Shown here in pieces: positions 35,077 to 44,076 of a stretch of 64,000 nucleotides of DNA. The stretch is from positions 124,001-188,000 of the forward strand of contig JALHRR010000001.1 of the NCBI GenBank assembly GCA_022841345.1. Reading direction: 5' to 3'. How positions within the stretch are numbered: the stretch's first letter is position 1; each line of letters begins with the position of its first letter. The notes under the pieces were generated by a model, which was given only the letters and a program-made list of their open reading frames with translations, had not been told where the DNA came from and did not search any database. Source of the DNA: Saprospiraceae bacterium. GTDB taxonomy: Bacteria > Bacteroidota > Bacteroidia > Chitinophagales > Saprospiraceae. Made by a program: the position numbers and the translations under genes.

Positions 35077-35778
35077 TTACTTATGGAGCTTCAGCATTCT
35101 GTGATATGTGTCGAAGATTTTTTGCTGGGATTTTCCGGCTTTATAATTTCTGAATGCAATGAAATTAGCCCATTGTACCTTCCAATACCCATTCATATCA
35201 TATTTACGTGCAGATACCAGAATATCATCCGGCATGATTTTGAAGGAATATTTCTTTCTGGCCTTTTCCATAAAATCATATTCTTCCATGATGATATAGT
35301 CTGCGCGATACCCGCCAAATTCATCAAAAACCATTTTATCCACATACAAGGATTGATCGCCTCCGCGACACCAGGGAAAATCAAAACGGGTCATGTAGTT
35401 ATTGATTTTCAGGTACCACTTATTTGAATCAAATTTGAAACGATAACATCCCATGGGAAATCCTTCCTCATAGTATGACACGATATCAAATGCATATTGA
35501 GGAGGCGGAAATGTATCAGCATGCAGAAAATATAAGATGTCTCCTTCAGCGCTTTTGGCACCCAAATTCATCTGAACCGACCTTCTCCTGACCGGCGACT
35601 GAATCACAAAAGCACCTGCCGATTGAGCAATTTCAATGGTATCATCTGAGCTGCCACCATCTACCAAAATAATTTCTGCAATATGAGGCCCACCATTTTC
35701 CAACAAAAATGGAATTAGCTTAGCCAGATGCTTTGCCTCATTAATTGCAGGAATGATGATGGAAATCAATTTATCCAT
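35077..35778 (-). CDS. Family 2 glycosyltransferase, TIGR04283 type
   Basis: A 233-residue GT-A glycosyltransferase: SIIIPAINEAKHLAKL at the N-terminus, EIILVDGGSSDDT (nucleotide-binding aspartates), RRRSVQMNLGAKSAEGDILYF and the metal-binding-like LHADT. RGGDQSLYVDKMVFDEFGGY and the EEYDFMEKARK segment match the TIGR04283 group, some of which sit in arsenosugar clusters. No arsenic gene (ArsM or ArsS) is nearby, so that role is not supported. A minus-strand TATTTTTG box lies about 29 bases upstream. The BamA/TamA-like gene is 68 bases upstream on the same strand. Confidence 0.88.
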   Translation of the reverse strand: MDKLISIIIPAINEAKHLAKLIPFLLENGGPHIAEIILVDGGSSDDTIEIAQSAGAFVIQSPVRRRSVQMNLGAKSAEGDILYFLHADTFPPPQYAFDIVSYYEEGFPMGCYRFKFDSNKWYLKINNYMTRFDFPWCRGGDQSLYVDKMVFDEFGGYRADYIIMEEYDFMEKARKKYSFKIMPDDILVSARKYDMNGYWKVQWANFIAFRNYKAGKSQQKIFDTYHRMLKLHK

Positions 35779-35806
35779 TTGTATACTTACTAGCTGCCTT
35801 TGAATT

Positions 35807-35814
35807 CAAAAATA
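35807..35814 (-). promoter_or_regulatory. Possible -7 box for the TIGR04283-type glycosyltransferase gene
   Basis: Minus-strand TATTTTTG fits TAnnTTTG, 28 bases before the start. The region is A/T-rich, so chance occurrence is likely enough to keep confidence low. Confidence 0.3.
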
Positions 35815-35846
35815 ACAATCAAAAAAATAATCTCTGCCGGAATTCT

Positions 35847-36992
35847 TTAAAATGCTTCACCTACAGTAAGATAGAATCCGCTGCTTTTTTTACCAACGGC
35901 AAAATCTAGCCTCAGATTAATTCTGGAGGACTTTGCAAGAGCAAACCTAATACCCGACCCAATAGTCCATCTTATAAATTCCGGAGCAAAATCCTGTAAA
36001 CTGCCAGCTACTGCACCGACTCCTCCAAAGAAGACTCCTCCAAATCGCCACCAAACAGGAAATCTGTATTCAGATTGTATAAGGACCATATGTTTATCTC
36101 TGTATCTGCCTTCATAATATCCTCTCATTCGTTTGGTCCCTCCTATCAAAGCCATTTGATTGAATGGAACTTCTCCGTTTGAAAATTCAAGATATCCATT
36201 GATGCCCAGTTCTGTTTTGGAGGATAGTGGAAAAAACTTTCTTGCATCCAAAATCCATTTTTGGTAATTCAGGTCACTTCCAAGGAAGGTGCTATTGACG
36301 GCAAAGAGTGCTTCCACAAACCAGCCTTTTCTGGTACTGAATATGTTATCACGATTATCCAGCTGATAGACCAATCCCAAAGAGGACACTATATTGCCCC
36401 TGCTTCCGGTCACTTCCTGTTTGCCCAAAAATCCATCAGGCTCTGTTCTCGTGATTTGATAATCATCAAGGGAATAGCGAAATCCGGCATAATGTGCAGG
36501 TTTAAACTGATGCAAGGCCTGAATTCTTACTCTGGGAAACATCACATCAAATGTTTCTCTGTAATCGTTCGGGATATTATTTCCAACTCCATAAAAGTCA
36601 TATATATATCTGTAGTAACCCAGCTCTCCCGAAATTTGGTATTTATTTTCATGGGTAAAGAATTGAAATGGGATATAGGAAAGTACCTGATGCAGGAGCG
36701 TGTAGGCAAATCCTATCTGGATTTGAGAAGGTCTTGTTTGAGCGGATTGATTTTTAAACTTAAATGCGTAAAAAGCTCCCGCTCCGAACCCCCAGTCAGT
36801 CTCAGGCGATCTGAAGACCAATGGTAAAGCAACAAAACTTGATGTAAAAGTTTCTATACTATCCTTTCCGGGGTCTTGAGCATGAATTGTTGAGATTTGT
36901 ATTACAAATAAGAAACAGACCGAGATGTTACTGAGGAGCCATTTTGAGCCATTAAATATATTTACAAACCAGCACAAATCGTATCTCTTCAC
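35847..36992 (-). CDS. BamA/TamA (Omp85) family outer-membrane beta-barrel protein
   Basis: A 381-residue protein with a signal peptide (hydrophobic LLSNISVCFLFVIQI, cleavage after IHAQ) and only the C-terminal barrel of the Omp85 family, without POTRA domains. Typical segments are VYQLDNRDNIFSTRKGWFVE, ALIGGTKRMRGYYEGRYRDKH (the RGY-like lid-lock loop) and a C-terminal phenylalanine (LTVGEAF). Such short surface-antigen proteins are frequent in Bacteroidetes and their cargo is unknown. The start appears to be GTG at 36992; no early in-frame ATG exists. It precedes the glycosyltransferase gene by 68 bases. Confidence 0.85.
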   Translation of the reverse strand: MKRYDLCWFVNIFNGSKWLLSNISVCFLFVIQISTIHAQDPGKDSIETFTSSFVALPLVFRSPETDWGFGAGAFYAFKFKNQSAQTRPSQIQIGFAYTLLHQVLSYIPFQFFTHENKYQISGELGYYRYIYDFYGVGNNIPNDYRETFDVMFPRVRIQALHQFKPAHYAGFRYSLDDYQITRTEPDGFLGKQEVTGSRGNIVSSLGLVYQLDNRDNIFSTRKGWFVEALFAVNSTFLGSDLNYQKWILDARKFFPLSSKTELGINGYLEFSNGEVPFNQMALIGGTKRMRGYYEGRYRDKHMVLIQSEYRFPVWWRFGGVFFGGVGAVAGSLQDFAPEFIRWTIGSGIRFALAKSSRINLRLDFAVGKKSSGFYLTVGEAF

Positions 36993-37183
36993 TTAATTAT
37001 TGAATTGTATCCACTTAAATTAAATATTTACCGTAACAATCCAGTCTTTAGGGATTCGGATCATTTTATAAATATATTTCTTTAGCAACCAGGTAAATTT
37101 AACAACAGTAACCTTTCAATTTTAAATTACGCAGGAGGACATAAATAAGTTTTTATCAAAGAGGAGTCCCTGAAATTCGTATA

Positions 37184-38662
37184 CTACACTCGTCTGTATG
37201 AAAAAATGAATAAGCCCAAAAATGTCAGTGCCCCGTTTAATGCGATAATGGTGAAACCAAATTGCCAGCCTCCAAACCACTCCACAGAATTAAGATTCAA
37301 AATGTAGCTCAGAATGGGAGATACAATACAAACTATGATGAGCGGTAATGATTTTACCCGGAGCCTGGTCAGAATTCCAAAAGCGAATAAACCCAAAAGA
37401 GGTCCATATGTATAGCCGGCAGCTTCAAATAATTTGCTGATCACTGCATCATTATTTAGTCGTTCGAAAAGTACAATGATCACCCCCATGATTAATGCAA
37501 AAATGACATGGATGATGCGTCTTTTGGATTTGTAATACGCTTCTTTTTCCACCTCGTCTCCGAATCCCAGAAAGTCTATGCAAAAGGAGGTAGTGAGCGC
37601 TGTCAATGCTGAATCTGCACTGGAATAGGCAGCAGCGATTAAACCCAGGACAAAAACCACACCCACAATAACCGGCAGATGCTCCATTGCCAGCATAGGA
37701 AATAATTCATCCGTTCTGGCAGGAATTGCCACCCCAATATCCGCTGCGTAGAAATAAAGCATTGCCCCAAGACTCAGAAAGAGAATATTCACAAGCACAA
37801 TGACAAGACTGTAGGCGATCATGTTTTTTTGTGATTCCTTCAGTGTTTTGCAGCTTAGATTTTTTTGCATCATATCCTGATCGAGACCGGTCATGACGAT
37901 TGTAATCAGGGCACCCGATAAGAATTGCTTAAAGAAATTGTTGGGATCAGACCATCCTCCTTCAAAAAAGAAAACTTTGGAATAATCACTCTCAAAAACG
38001 TTTCCAAACAATGTTCCTACTGAAGTGTCCATTGCAGATGATATGGCTACAATAGTAAAAATAACAGCAAACAGCATGAAAAATGTCTGCAATGGATCTG
38101 TCCAGATGATCGTGTTGATGCCACCTTTGAAAGTGTACACATAGATCAAAACTAATGTAATCAGTACTGTGCTCCAGAATGGCCAGCCAAGAGGGCCTGT
38201 AATAAATTGCTGAATGACAATCGCAACAAGAAATAATCTGAAAGCTGACTGGATCATCCTGCTCAGAATGAAGAAAGCTGAGCCTGTTTTTTGTGCCTTT
38301 AAATCAAAGCGTTCTCCCAGATATCCATAAATAGAAGTAAGATTCGTCCGGTAATAGATAGGAAGCAAGACATAAATAATGACCAGGTATCCCAATAAAT
38401 ATCCAAACACAAGCTGTAAATAAGAGAAGGCCATATTTTTGCCTACAGAACCTACTACACCCGGAATCGACATAAAAGTCACGCCTGAAAGAGAACTTCC
38501 CACCATTCCGATGGCAACCAGCCACCATGGAGATTTTTTGCCTGCCAAAAAAAACTTTTTATTATCAATTTTTTTGCCGGTCAGGTGCCCAATGACAATC
38601 AGGACCAGGAAATACACTCCGATAATTACAATCAATAATAATGGCGACAATCCATTTTCCAT
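37184..38662 (-). CDS. Sodium/solute symporter (SSS family)
   Basis: A 492-residue inner-membrane Na+-coupled symporter with 13 or so hydrophobic segments. The N-terminal NKKFFLAGKKSPWWLVAIGMVGSSLSGVTFMSIPG is the SSS signature region (TM1 and the Ser/Gly-rich unwound helix contributing the Na+ site). YVYTFKGGINTIIWTDPLQTFFM and VVFVLGLIAAAYSSADSALTALTTSF are also conserved. The substrate (sugar, amino acid, sialic acid or nucleobase) cannot be called from sequence. It lies 18 bases downstream of the uracil phosphoribosyltransferase gene on the same strand, which makes uptake of a nucleobase or nucleoside a reasonable but untested idea. Confidence 0.9.
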   Translation of the reverse strand: MENGLSPLLLIVIIGVYFLVLIVIGHLTGKKIDNKKFFLAGKKSPWWLVAIGMVGSSLSGVTFMSIPGVVGSVGKNMAFSYLQLVFGYLLGYLVIIYVLLPIYYRTNLTSIYGYLGERFDLKAQKTGSAFFILSRMIQSAFRLFLVAIVIQQFITGPLGWPFWSTVLITLVLIYVYTFKGGINTIIWTDPLQTFFMLFAVIFTIVAISSAMDTSVGTLFGNVFESDYSKVFFFEGGWSDPNNFFKQFLSGALITIVMTGLDQDMMQKNLSCKTLKESQKNMIAYSLVIVLVNILFLSLGAMLYFYAADIGVAIPARTDELFPMLAMEHLPVIVGVVFVLGLIAAAYSSADSALTALTTSFCIDFLGFGDEVEKEAYYKSKRRIIHVIFALIMGVIIVLFERLNNDAVISKLFEAAGYTYGPLLGLFAFGILTRLRVKSLPLIIVCIVSPILSYILNLNSVEWFGGWQFGFTIIALNGALTFLGLFIFSYRRV

Positions 38663-38680
38663 AGTTGTTAATCGATGGGT

Positions 38681-39331
38681 TTAATCCTGCATTTTGTTTC
38701 CGAATGCCAGATCCCCGGCATCACCAAGACCGGGAACAATATAGGATTTGGCAGTAAGTTCATCATCCATGGCGCCTACCCAGATATTAACTGCTGGGTA
38801 ATATCTTCTTATAAATTGCACGCCAAAAGAAGCAGCGATGGCTGTGACGACATGTATTTGTTTTGGGGTGCCATAAGATTTAATCGATTTTAATGAAGCA
38901 TCGATGGAGGAGCCGGTAGCTAACATAGGGTCTACCAATATAAAAATACAATTTTCGAGATCTGGACATGTCAAATAATCCACACTGATTTCAAATGTCC
39001 CATCTTTATGGTGCTTTCGGTAGGCGGAAATGAATCCATTATCTGCTTCGTCAAAAACATTGAGTAAACCCTGATGAAGTGGTAAAGCTGCTCTCAGAAT
39101 GGGCACAATTACAATCCTGTCAGTAGGCACCTGACAGTTGGCTACTCCCAGAGATGTTTCAACTTGTTTTTCTTCATATTTAAATGTCTTGCTGATTTCA
39201 TAAGCAAATATTTCTCCCAATTTGACCAGATTGCTCCTGAATCGTTGTCTGTCTTTTTGAATTTGAACATCTCTCAAATCTGCCAACAATTTACTGGCAA
39301 TGGAGTTTTTTTGGGTTAGATTGAAAATCAT
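38681..39331 (-). CDS. upp: Uracil phosphoribosyltransferase
   Basis: Converts uracil and PRPP to UMP in pyrimidine salvage. The chosen ATG gives a 216-residue protein beginning MIFNLTQKNSIASKLLADLR, matching the usual Bacteroidetes length. An open TTG start at 39409 would add 26 residues with no family counterpart. Motifs: LRDVQIQKDRQRFR, VPILRAALPLHQGLL, the PRPP loop ILVDPMLATGSS, and the uracil-binding C-terminus SYIVPGLGDAGDLAFGN. It is followed after 18 bases by the Na+/solute symporter gene. Confidence 0.95.
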   Translation of the reverse strand: MIFNLTQKNSIASKLLADLRDVQIQKDRQRFRSNLVKLGEIFAYEISKTFKYEEKQVETSLGVANCQVPTDRIVIVPILRAALPLHQGLLNVFDEADNGFISAYRKHHKDGTFEISVDYLTCPDLENCIFILVDPMLATGSSIDASLKSIKSYGTPKQIHVVTAIAASFGVQFIRRYYPAVNIWVGAMDDELTAKSYIVPGLGDAGDLAFGNKMQD

Positions 39332-39552
39332 AGCTGATTTAGTTAAGTGTATTCTGAGAGTCCCGGGTTCTTCAAAAAGGCGAATCTCTGGTATAAATGG
39401 AAACGACAATCATTGTGATTCCATAAAAGCAATCGCTAAATTAAGCATAAACATGCGGTTTTTATCTTAGGTTTTATATACAATTCCAGCCCAAAGAAAT
39501 TAAACCTTACCTACGGCCTTGATATTGAAGCATTCAATTCAAAAGAATTTCA

Positions 39553-40851
39553 CTACTTCAGCGGAAAAATTATTTCTAAAACTTCTTTCCAGCCATTCCA
39601 ACCGTCCTCCTCAAAAAATGAACTGTTATGCCACACTAAAGTCATGGGTAAATTCCATTCAACGAATAAATCCTTGTGATTTTGCATCCAGTCAGCAGCC
39701 TCGAATGCATTTAATTTCATATAATTTTTTAGCGTTACATCCATTACATAAAATGGGTAAACCTTAAGACTGGTGATTTTTTCATCTTCGGAATCGTACC
39801 AGTAAAAAGGATACACAGTTCCTGCCCTGCATCCCGGAAGGTCATGAAAGCCCATAGTATAATCTTCCTTAATTCCTGCTGACAGCAGGTCTCTGTATGT
39901 GCCGGGTAAATTCAGAAGTAAGTAATGTTGTCTGGATTTCTCAACTGTTTGCTCAATAATGTTCTCCAGCCTTTGTATTTCTTTTATTAGTATTGACAGA
40001 TTCCCCGAAGCCTGAGTGGAGGGATGTATACCCACATCAGAATATAAATTTAATTTTTTGATCAAAGCAATAAACCGAGGATTATTCCAGTGAAAACTCC
40101 GGTCCAGCTGCGCACGCTCTCCCAGCAAAATGAAAAACTGAACAGCTCCATGCTGATCCTGAACCGAGTTCAGGTAATCATATACATCAAAGGGGTCTTT
40201 GGACAAATTCATCAGCGTCCTGATTCTTCTGCCCAGTTTTTTCCATTTGAATGAAAACACTTCTTTAAAAGCACCACCAAGGTATTCCCATAGCGGCCTG
40301 TGTGAAAATGCCCATGCAATATCAATATCGATGGTCAGATGATCTCTTCGGGCCGGACCGTTTTTTTTCGGATGTGCAAAATAGAGTTGAGCCATATTTT
40401 GAAGCCATAAATCGACTACCGGAATATGCAGAAACCCATTCCTGGCTGCAAAACTATTTTTCCCTTCCAGCCTTCTCAATGAATCAAGGTTTTGATGATC
40501 GAATTCTTCCACCCTGCTCAGCATGAAAAATATCATACCCGGCAGATCAAAGCCCTGTATGCCTCCGGCAGTATTTGTTCTGAAAAAATAAGGTAGCTTA
40601 TCGACCCATTCTATCTGTTCAGGAATTATTCTGTTACCTGATTCAATAACTGAAGACGGAACAAAATGAATGGAGGACGAAGGATGTGACTCAGTACTGT
40701 AGTTGATTATCCGCTCACCAGAATATTCTGAAATTGTATTTTTATCTAAAAATTTTAATTCATCCAAATTCCATTGAATCCGTATGTGTTCAAATACGTA
40801 TCTTATACGGGGGCCTGGTTCATGGCAGATAACGTATAAAGTATTTGTCAT
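39553..40851 (-). CDS. Polysaccharide-deacetylase-like protein with DUF7033-type N-terminus
   Basis: A 432-residue protein. The N-terminal ~150 residues (YFFRTNTAGGIQGFDLPGMIFFMLSRVEE) resemble the DUF7033 region found in Bacteroidetes proteins, and the rest a NodB-type polysaccharide deacetylase barrel. LTIDIDIAWAF stands where the metal-binding TFDD motif is expected and SDVGIHPST is the H-containing second motif. MGFHDLPGCRAGTVYPFYWYD matches the later RxG-like motif. No signal peptide is evident, so it is probably cytoplasmic. Enzyme activity is not certain because the first motif is atypical. Confidence 0.82.
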   Translation of the reverse strand: MTNTLYVICHEPGPRIRYVFEHIRIQWNLDELKFLDKNTISEYSGERIINYSTESHPSSSIHFVPSSVIESGNRIIPEQIEWVDKLPYFFRTNTAGGIQGFDLPGMIFFMLSRVEEFDHQNLDSLRRLEGKNSFAARNGFLHIPVVDLWLQNMAQLYFAHPKKNGPARRDHLTIDIDIAWAFSHRPLWEYLGGAFKEVFSFKWKKLGRRIRTLMNLSKDPFDVYDYLNSVQDQHGAVQFFILLGERAQLDRSFHWNNPRFIALIKKLNLYSDVGIHPSTQASGNLSILIKEIQRLENIIEQTVEKSRQHYLLLNLPGTYRDLLSAGIKEDYTMGFHDLPGCRAGTVYPFYWYDSEDEKITSLKVYPFYVMDVTLKNYMKLNAFEAADWMQNHKDLFVEWNLPMTLVWHNSSFFEEDGWNGWKEVLEIIFPLK

Positions 40852-40946
40852 AAATTGTTAAAATTAATGCAGCTAAATGAACCTAATTAGGCAAAAGCAG
40901 ATTTTATGTTATATTACAGCTGAAATATAAAACGTTAGTAATCTTG

Positions 40947-41729
40947 ATGCGAATAATTCTTTACATATATTTGGTAATATCAGGTGTTGGCGAAATGTGG
41001 TCTCAAACCACTTTTCAGCCCAAACCGCTGACTGAAAGTCGTAAAGGGATCATTTACAATAAAGAGCTAACTTTTGATTTTACTGCCCATACCAATGGTT
41101 ATGCATTTGGTGTAAGCTGGGGCAAGATAGCTACTTACTACAAAACCAACTACTACTACGCAGGTTTTGGTGAGATTAAGCATCCAAAGGAATACCGCCA
41201 AAATTTCAAATACATCAATACACTTACCGGCCAGGCCAGTAACTCATTTGTGTATGGCAAGCAAAATAACTTCTTTCTTTTAAGAGCCGGTAAAGGATTC
41301 AAAAGGTACTACACGGAGAAAGCAAAAGAAAAAGGTGTAGCCGTCGGAATTTCTTTTGAAGCCGGAGCAACTTTGGGATTGCTGAAACCATATTATTTGG
41401 AATTAACCAGATTTGAGAATCAGTCCAGACCCAGGCTTTCAAGTGAAAGATATTCTGATGAAAATGCAGATGTATTTCTGGATATCACCAGGATTTTTGG
41501 ATCATCGGGATTGTTGAAAGGAGTGGGACAGATGAGTTTTGTTCCCGGAATTCATGCCCGCCTGGGCACACATTTTGAGTGGGGTGCATACGAAGAATTT
41601 ATCAAAGCACTGGAAGTTGGCGTCATGGTGGACGTATTCACCCGATCCATTCCACTGATGGTCAATCAACAGAATAGACCATTCTTTGTTAATCTTTATA
41701 TAACTTTGCAGCTTGGAAAACGGACCTGA
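40947..41729 (+). CDS. Uncharacterised exported protein, likely outer-membrane barrel
   Basis: A 260-residue protein with a signal-like N-terminus ([19 protein letters not shown]) and alternating aromatic/polar segments ([38 protein letters not shown]-like, [11 protein letters not shown]) that suggest a small beta-barrel. I recognise no family. A TTG codon directly before the ATG is an equally possible start. The lipA start lies 22 bases after its stop, so the two probably share a transcript, though a functional link to lipoylation is not implied. Confidence 0.7.
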   Translation: MRIILYIYLVISGVGEMWSQTTFQPKPLTESRKGIIYNKELTFDFTAHTNGYAFGVSWGKIATYYKTNYYYAGFGEIKHPKEYRQNFKYINTLTGQASNSFVYGKQNNFFLLRAGKGFKRYYTEKAKEKGVAVGISFEAGATLGLLKPYYLELTRFENQSRPRLSSERYSDENADVFLDITRIFGSSGLLKGVGQMSFVPGIHARLGTHFEWGAYEEFIKALEVGVMVDVFTRSIPLMVNQQNRPFFVNLYITLQLGKRT

Positions 41730-41751
41730 TTCCGTAAAAATCTATACAGCT

Positions 41752-42624
41752 ATGATTGATTTACCAGTGCTTGAGTCCGACTCACAGCGGAAATCCAAAC
41801 CTGATTGGTTGAGGGTAAAGCTTCCAATTGGTGAAAACTACAAACATGTCAGATCACTGGTAGACGAATACAAATTGCATACGATCTGTCAAAGCGGTAA
41901 CTGTCCCAACATGGGAGAGTGCTGGGGAAATGGTACGGCCACTTTTATGATATTGGGAAATACATGTACCCGATCCTGCTCTTTTTGTGCGGTAAAGACC
42001 GGTCGCCCCAATGAATATGATGAAGATGAACCAAGACGTGTAGCGGAGGCAATTTTTCTTATGAAAGTCAGGCATGCTGTCATTACTTCCGTCAACCGGG
42101 ATGAACTCAAAGATCGTGGGGCTGAAATTTGGCATCAGACAGTCAGATTGGTAAAAGAAATGTCTCCTCAAACTACCATTGAGACCCTGATACCCGATGT
42201 GAAGGCTAACTGGGAAGCACTTGAAAGAATGATCAGCGCAGGTCAGGAGGTGGTATCTCACAACATGGAAACTGTAGAGGATCTTTACCGAAAAGTCAGA
42301 CCACAAGGCAAGTATCAGCGCAGCCTTGAACAAATCAAACGCATCAAAGAACATGGTAAAAGAACTAAATCAGGAGTGATGCTGGGTTTGGGCGAGACCC
42401 CTGAGCAGGTATATAAAATCATGGATGATCTGGTCGAACATGGCTGTGATGTCCTGACGCTGGGACAATATTTGCAACCCACAAAAATGCACCTCGAAGT
42501 GGCTGAGTTTATACATCCGGATCAATTTGCAGCTTACAAAGAAATTGGCTTGCAGAAAGGACTCGCGTATGTAGAAAGCGGACCCTTGGTCAGATCCAGT
42601 TATCACGCAGAGCGACATGTTTAA
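41752..42624 (+). CDS. lipA: Lipoyl synthase
   Basis: Radical-SAM enzyme that inserts two sulfurs into octanoyl chains on lipoate-dependent enzymes. The 290-residue protein has both iron-sulfur motifs: the auxiliary cluster Cys46, Cys51 and Cys57 ([12 protein letters not shown]) and the radical-SAM cluster Cys72, Cys76 and Cys79 (CTRSCSFC). It ends with the cluster-ligating [18 protein letters not shown] and GLGETPEQV are also conserved. A TTG start at 41713 is open but overlaps the previous gene; the ATG at 41752 matches family length. The dihydrolipoyl dehydrogenase at 58126 uses the same cofactor but is far away. Confidence 0.96.
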   Translation: MIDLPVLESDSQRKSKPDWLRVKLPIGENYKHVRSLVDEYKLHTICQSGNCPNMGECWGNGTATFMILGNTCTRSCSFCAVKTGRPNEYDEDEPRRVAEAIFLMKVRHAVITSVNRDELKDRGAEIWHQTVRLVKEMSPQTTIETLIPDVKANWEALERMISAGQEVVSHNMETVEDLYRKVRPQGKYQRSLEQIKRIKEHGKRTKSGVMLGLGETPEQVYKIMDDLVEHGCDVLTLGQYLQPTKMHLEVAEFIHPDQFAAYKEIGLQKGLAYVESGPLVRSSYHAERHV

Positions 42625-42658
42625 TTACAACAGTGCGCCTTACCTTAAAACCACAATA

Positions 42659-43837
42659 TTATAATTCAGGAAATTGAGGCCTTTCCGGCTCTGGTGGACT
42701 CTCCGCTACTTTCCCCTTTTCAGGAACGGGTTGTTTAAGTCCTATTGCAATCTTTTGAATGATTTCAAACTCACTCAGGAAGGTTCTGGCAATCACCCTG
42801 ATGACGGTATAAGCAGGAATAGCCAGGACCATACCTACGATTCCACCCACTTTTGCACCGATCATGATAATAATAAATATTTCCAGCGGGTGTGCCCGGA
42901 CACGATTTGAGAAAATGAAAGGCTGAAGTATCAGGTTGTCAATCATCTGGACAGACATGAAACAAATTAAAACCTTTACCAATAGGGGCATCATTTCTGA
43001 ATAAAAATCAAGTTCAAGACTGGAAGTTATGGTCAGCATAATTCCAAAAGCACCTCCTATTAAAGGTCCGAGATAAGGGATTACATTAATTAAAGCTGCA
43101 AAAACAGCTATCAATAATGCATTTTTTACTCCTACAATACTCAGCATTATCAATAGGTAAGTAGAAATAATGGCGATCTGTAACAGAATACCACCAAAGT
43201 ATCTTGTAAGCAAATTGCTGACTTCGTCTACTGTTTTCTGGACCTTCTCTTCAAATCTGGATGGAACGAAATTTTGTAAAAATTGTATAAACAACCCTTG
43301 TTCCTGCAGGAAGAAGAATGCAATGAACATTATAGAAAAAACTGCAATTGCAACAGAACTGGCAATTGCTATGAATGAAGAAAAGAAATATGAAATCTTG
43401 GAAGGTTGAAAGACTTTTGTTAATTGCTCCTTAATTTGCTGATCTGTATTGGTGGATGCTTCCACAAGCCCGATTTTTTGCAATCTAAGCATCAGTTCAT
43501 TGATAGGTTCCTGCAGAGCACTTAAAACAGAATTCATGTCCACGCGTGCAAGATTCGCTGCCTGCTCCAGGATGACAGGAATGAAAATCAGCGTAACACC
43601 TATAATAATCCCTAAAAACAACAGAAGGGTTAATATCGCAGCCAAACTTCTGCCAATCTTCAATTTACTAAAATGCAATTTATACAGCATGAAGTCCATT
43701 ATCGGAGATCCCAGCATAGAGACTACCCATGCAATCAGAATGTACGCGACTATATCACTGAAGATGTGAAGGATAAAAAATACCAACACTATCAGAGCTG
43801 CAATGAAAAGTATTTTGAGATATCGATTGACCATCAT
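42659..43837 (-). CDS. AI-2E/PerM family transporter
   Basis: A 392-residue inner-membrane protein with about eight hydrophobic segments, two of them at the N-terminus (MVNRYLKILFIAALIVLVFF). The conserved PYLGPLIGGAFGIMLTI and AHPLEIFIIIMIGAKVGGIVGMVLAIPAYTV regions are the PerM/AI-2E signature. The C-terminal tail is Pro/Glu-rich. The family includes autoinducer-2 exporters and Na+/H+ antiporters, so the substrate is open. It converges with lipA. A minus-strand TATATTTG box lies about 25 bases before the start. Confidence 0.88.
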   Translation of the reverse strand: MMVNRYLKILFIAALIVLVFFILHIFSDIVAYILIAWVVSMLGSPIMDFMLYKLHFSKLKIGRSLAAILTLLLFLGIIIGVTLIFIPVILEQAANLARVDMNSVLSALQEPINELMLRLQKIGLVEASTNTDQQIKEQLTKVFQPSKISYFFSSFIAIASSVAIAVFSIMFIAFFFLQEQGLFIQFLQNFVPSRFEEKVQKTVDEVSNLLTRYFGGILLQIAIISTYLLIMLSIVGVKNALLIAVFAALINVIPYLGPLIGGAFGIMLTITSSLELDFYSEMMPLLVKVLICFMSVQMIDNLILQPFIFSNRVRAHPLEIFIIIMIGAKVGGIVGMVLAIPAYTVIRVIARTFLSEFEIIQKIAIGLKQPVPEKGKVAESPPEPERPQFPEL

Positions 43838-43861
43838 AGCCGGCAGGAATTACTTTAGGCT

Positions 43862-43869
43862 CAAATATA
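43862..43869 (-). promoter_or_regulatory. Predicted -7 box for the AI-2E/PerM transporter gene
   Basis: Minus-strand TATATTTG matches TAnnTTTG, 24 bases before the start codon. Confidence 0.4.
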
Positions 43870-44025
43870 CAACCTTCATGTTTTACAGCCGGATTTTAAA
43901 TTATTTGCAATTATGATTTACCAATTACTTTGCAGATCGAAAATCCCTCATCAAATCTGAAGACTTACCAATGTAATATTCTTGTCAATTGCTGCATAAC
44001 CATTAGATAACTTAGGGTTTTAGCC

Positions 44026-44033
44026 TAATTTTG
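44026..44033 (+). promoter_or_regulatory. Predicted -7 box for the TolB-like propeller gene
   Basis: TAATTTTG fits TAnnTTTG, 43 bases before the ATG. The base pattern 19 bases upstream (TTAG) is only a partial -33 match. Confidence 0.4.
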
Positions 44034-44076
44034 GCGACACTTTTACAAAGTGCATTGAGTAAAAAAATAAGTTTGT

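Noticed and set aside
35077-35778. Arsenosugar biosynthesis role for the TIGR04283-type glycosyltransferase
   Set aside because: No arsenite methyltransferase, ArsS or arsenic regulator nearby; the family name alone is not evidence of function.
36261-36827. 188-codon open frame opposite the BamA/TamA-like gene
   Set aside because: Antisense to a well-supported barrel gene and without recognisable domain or signal.
41854-42354. 166-codon open frame opposite lipA
   Set aside because: Lies wholly within lipA, whose cysteine motifs make that frame certain.
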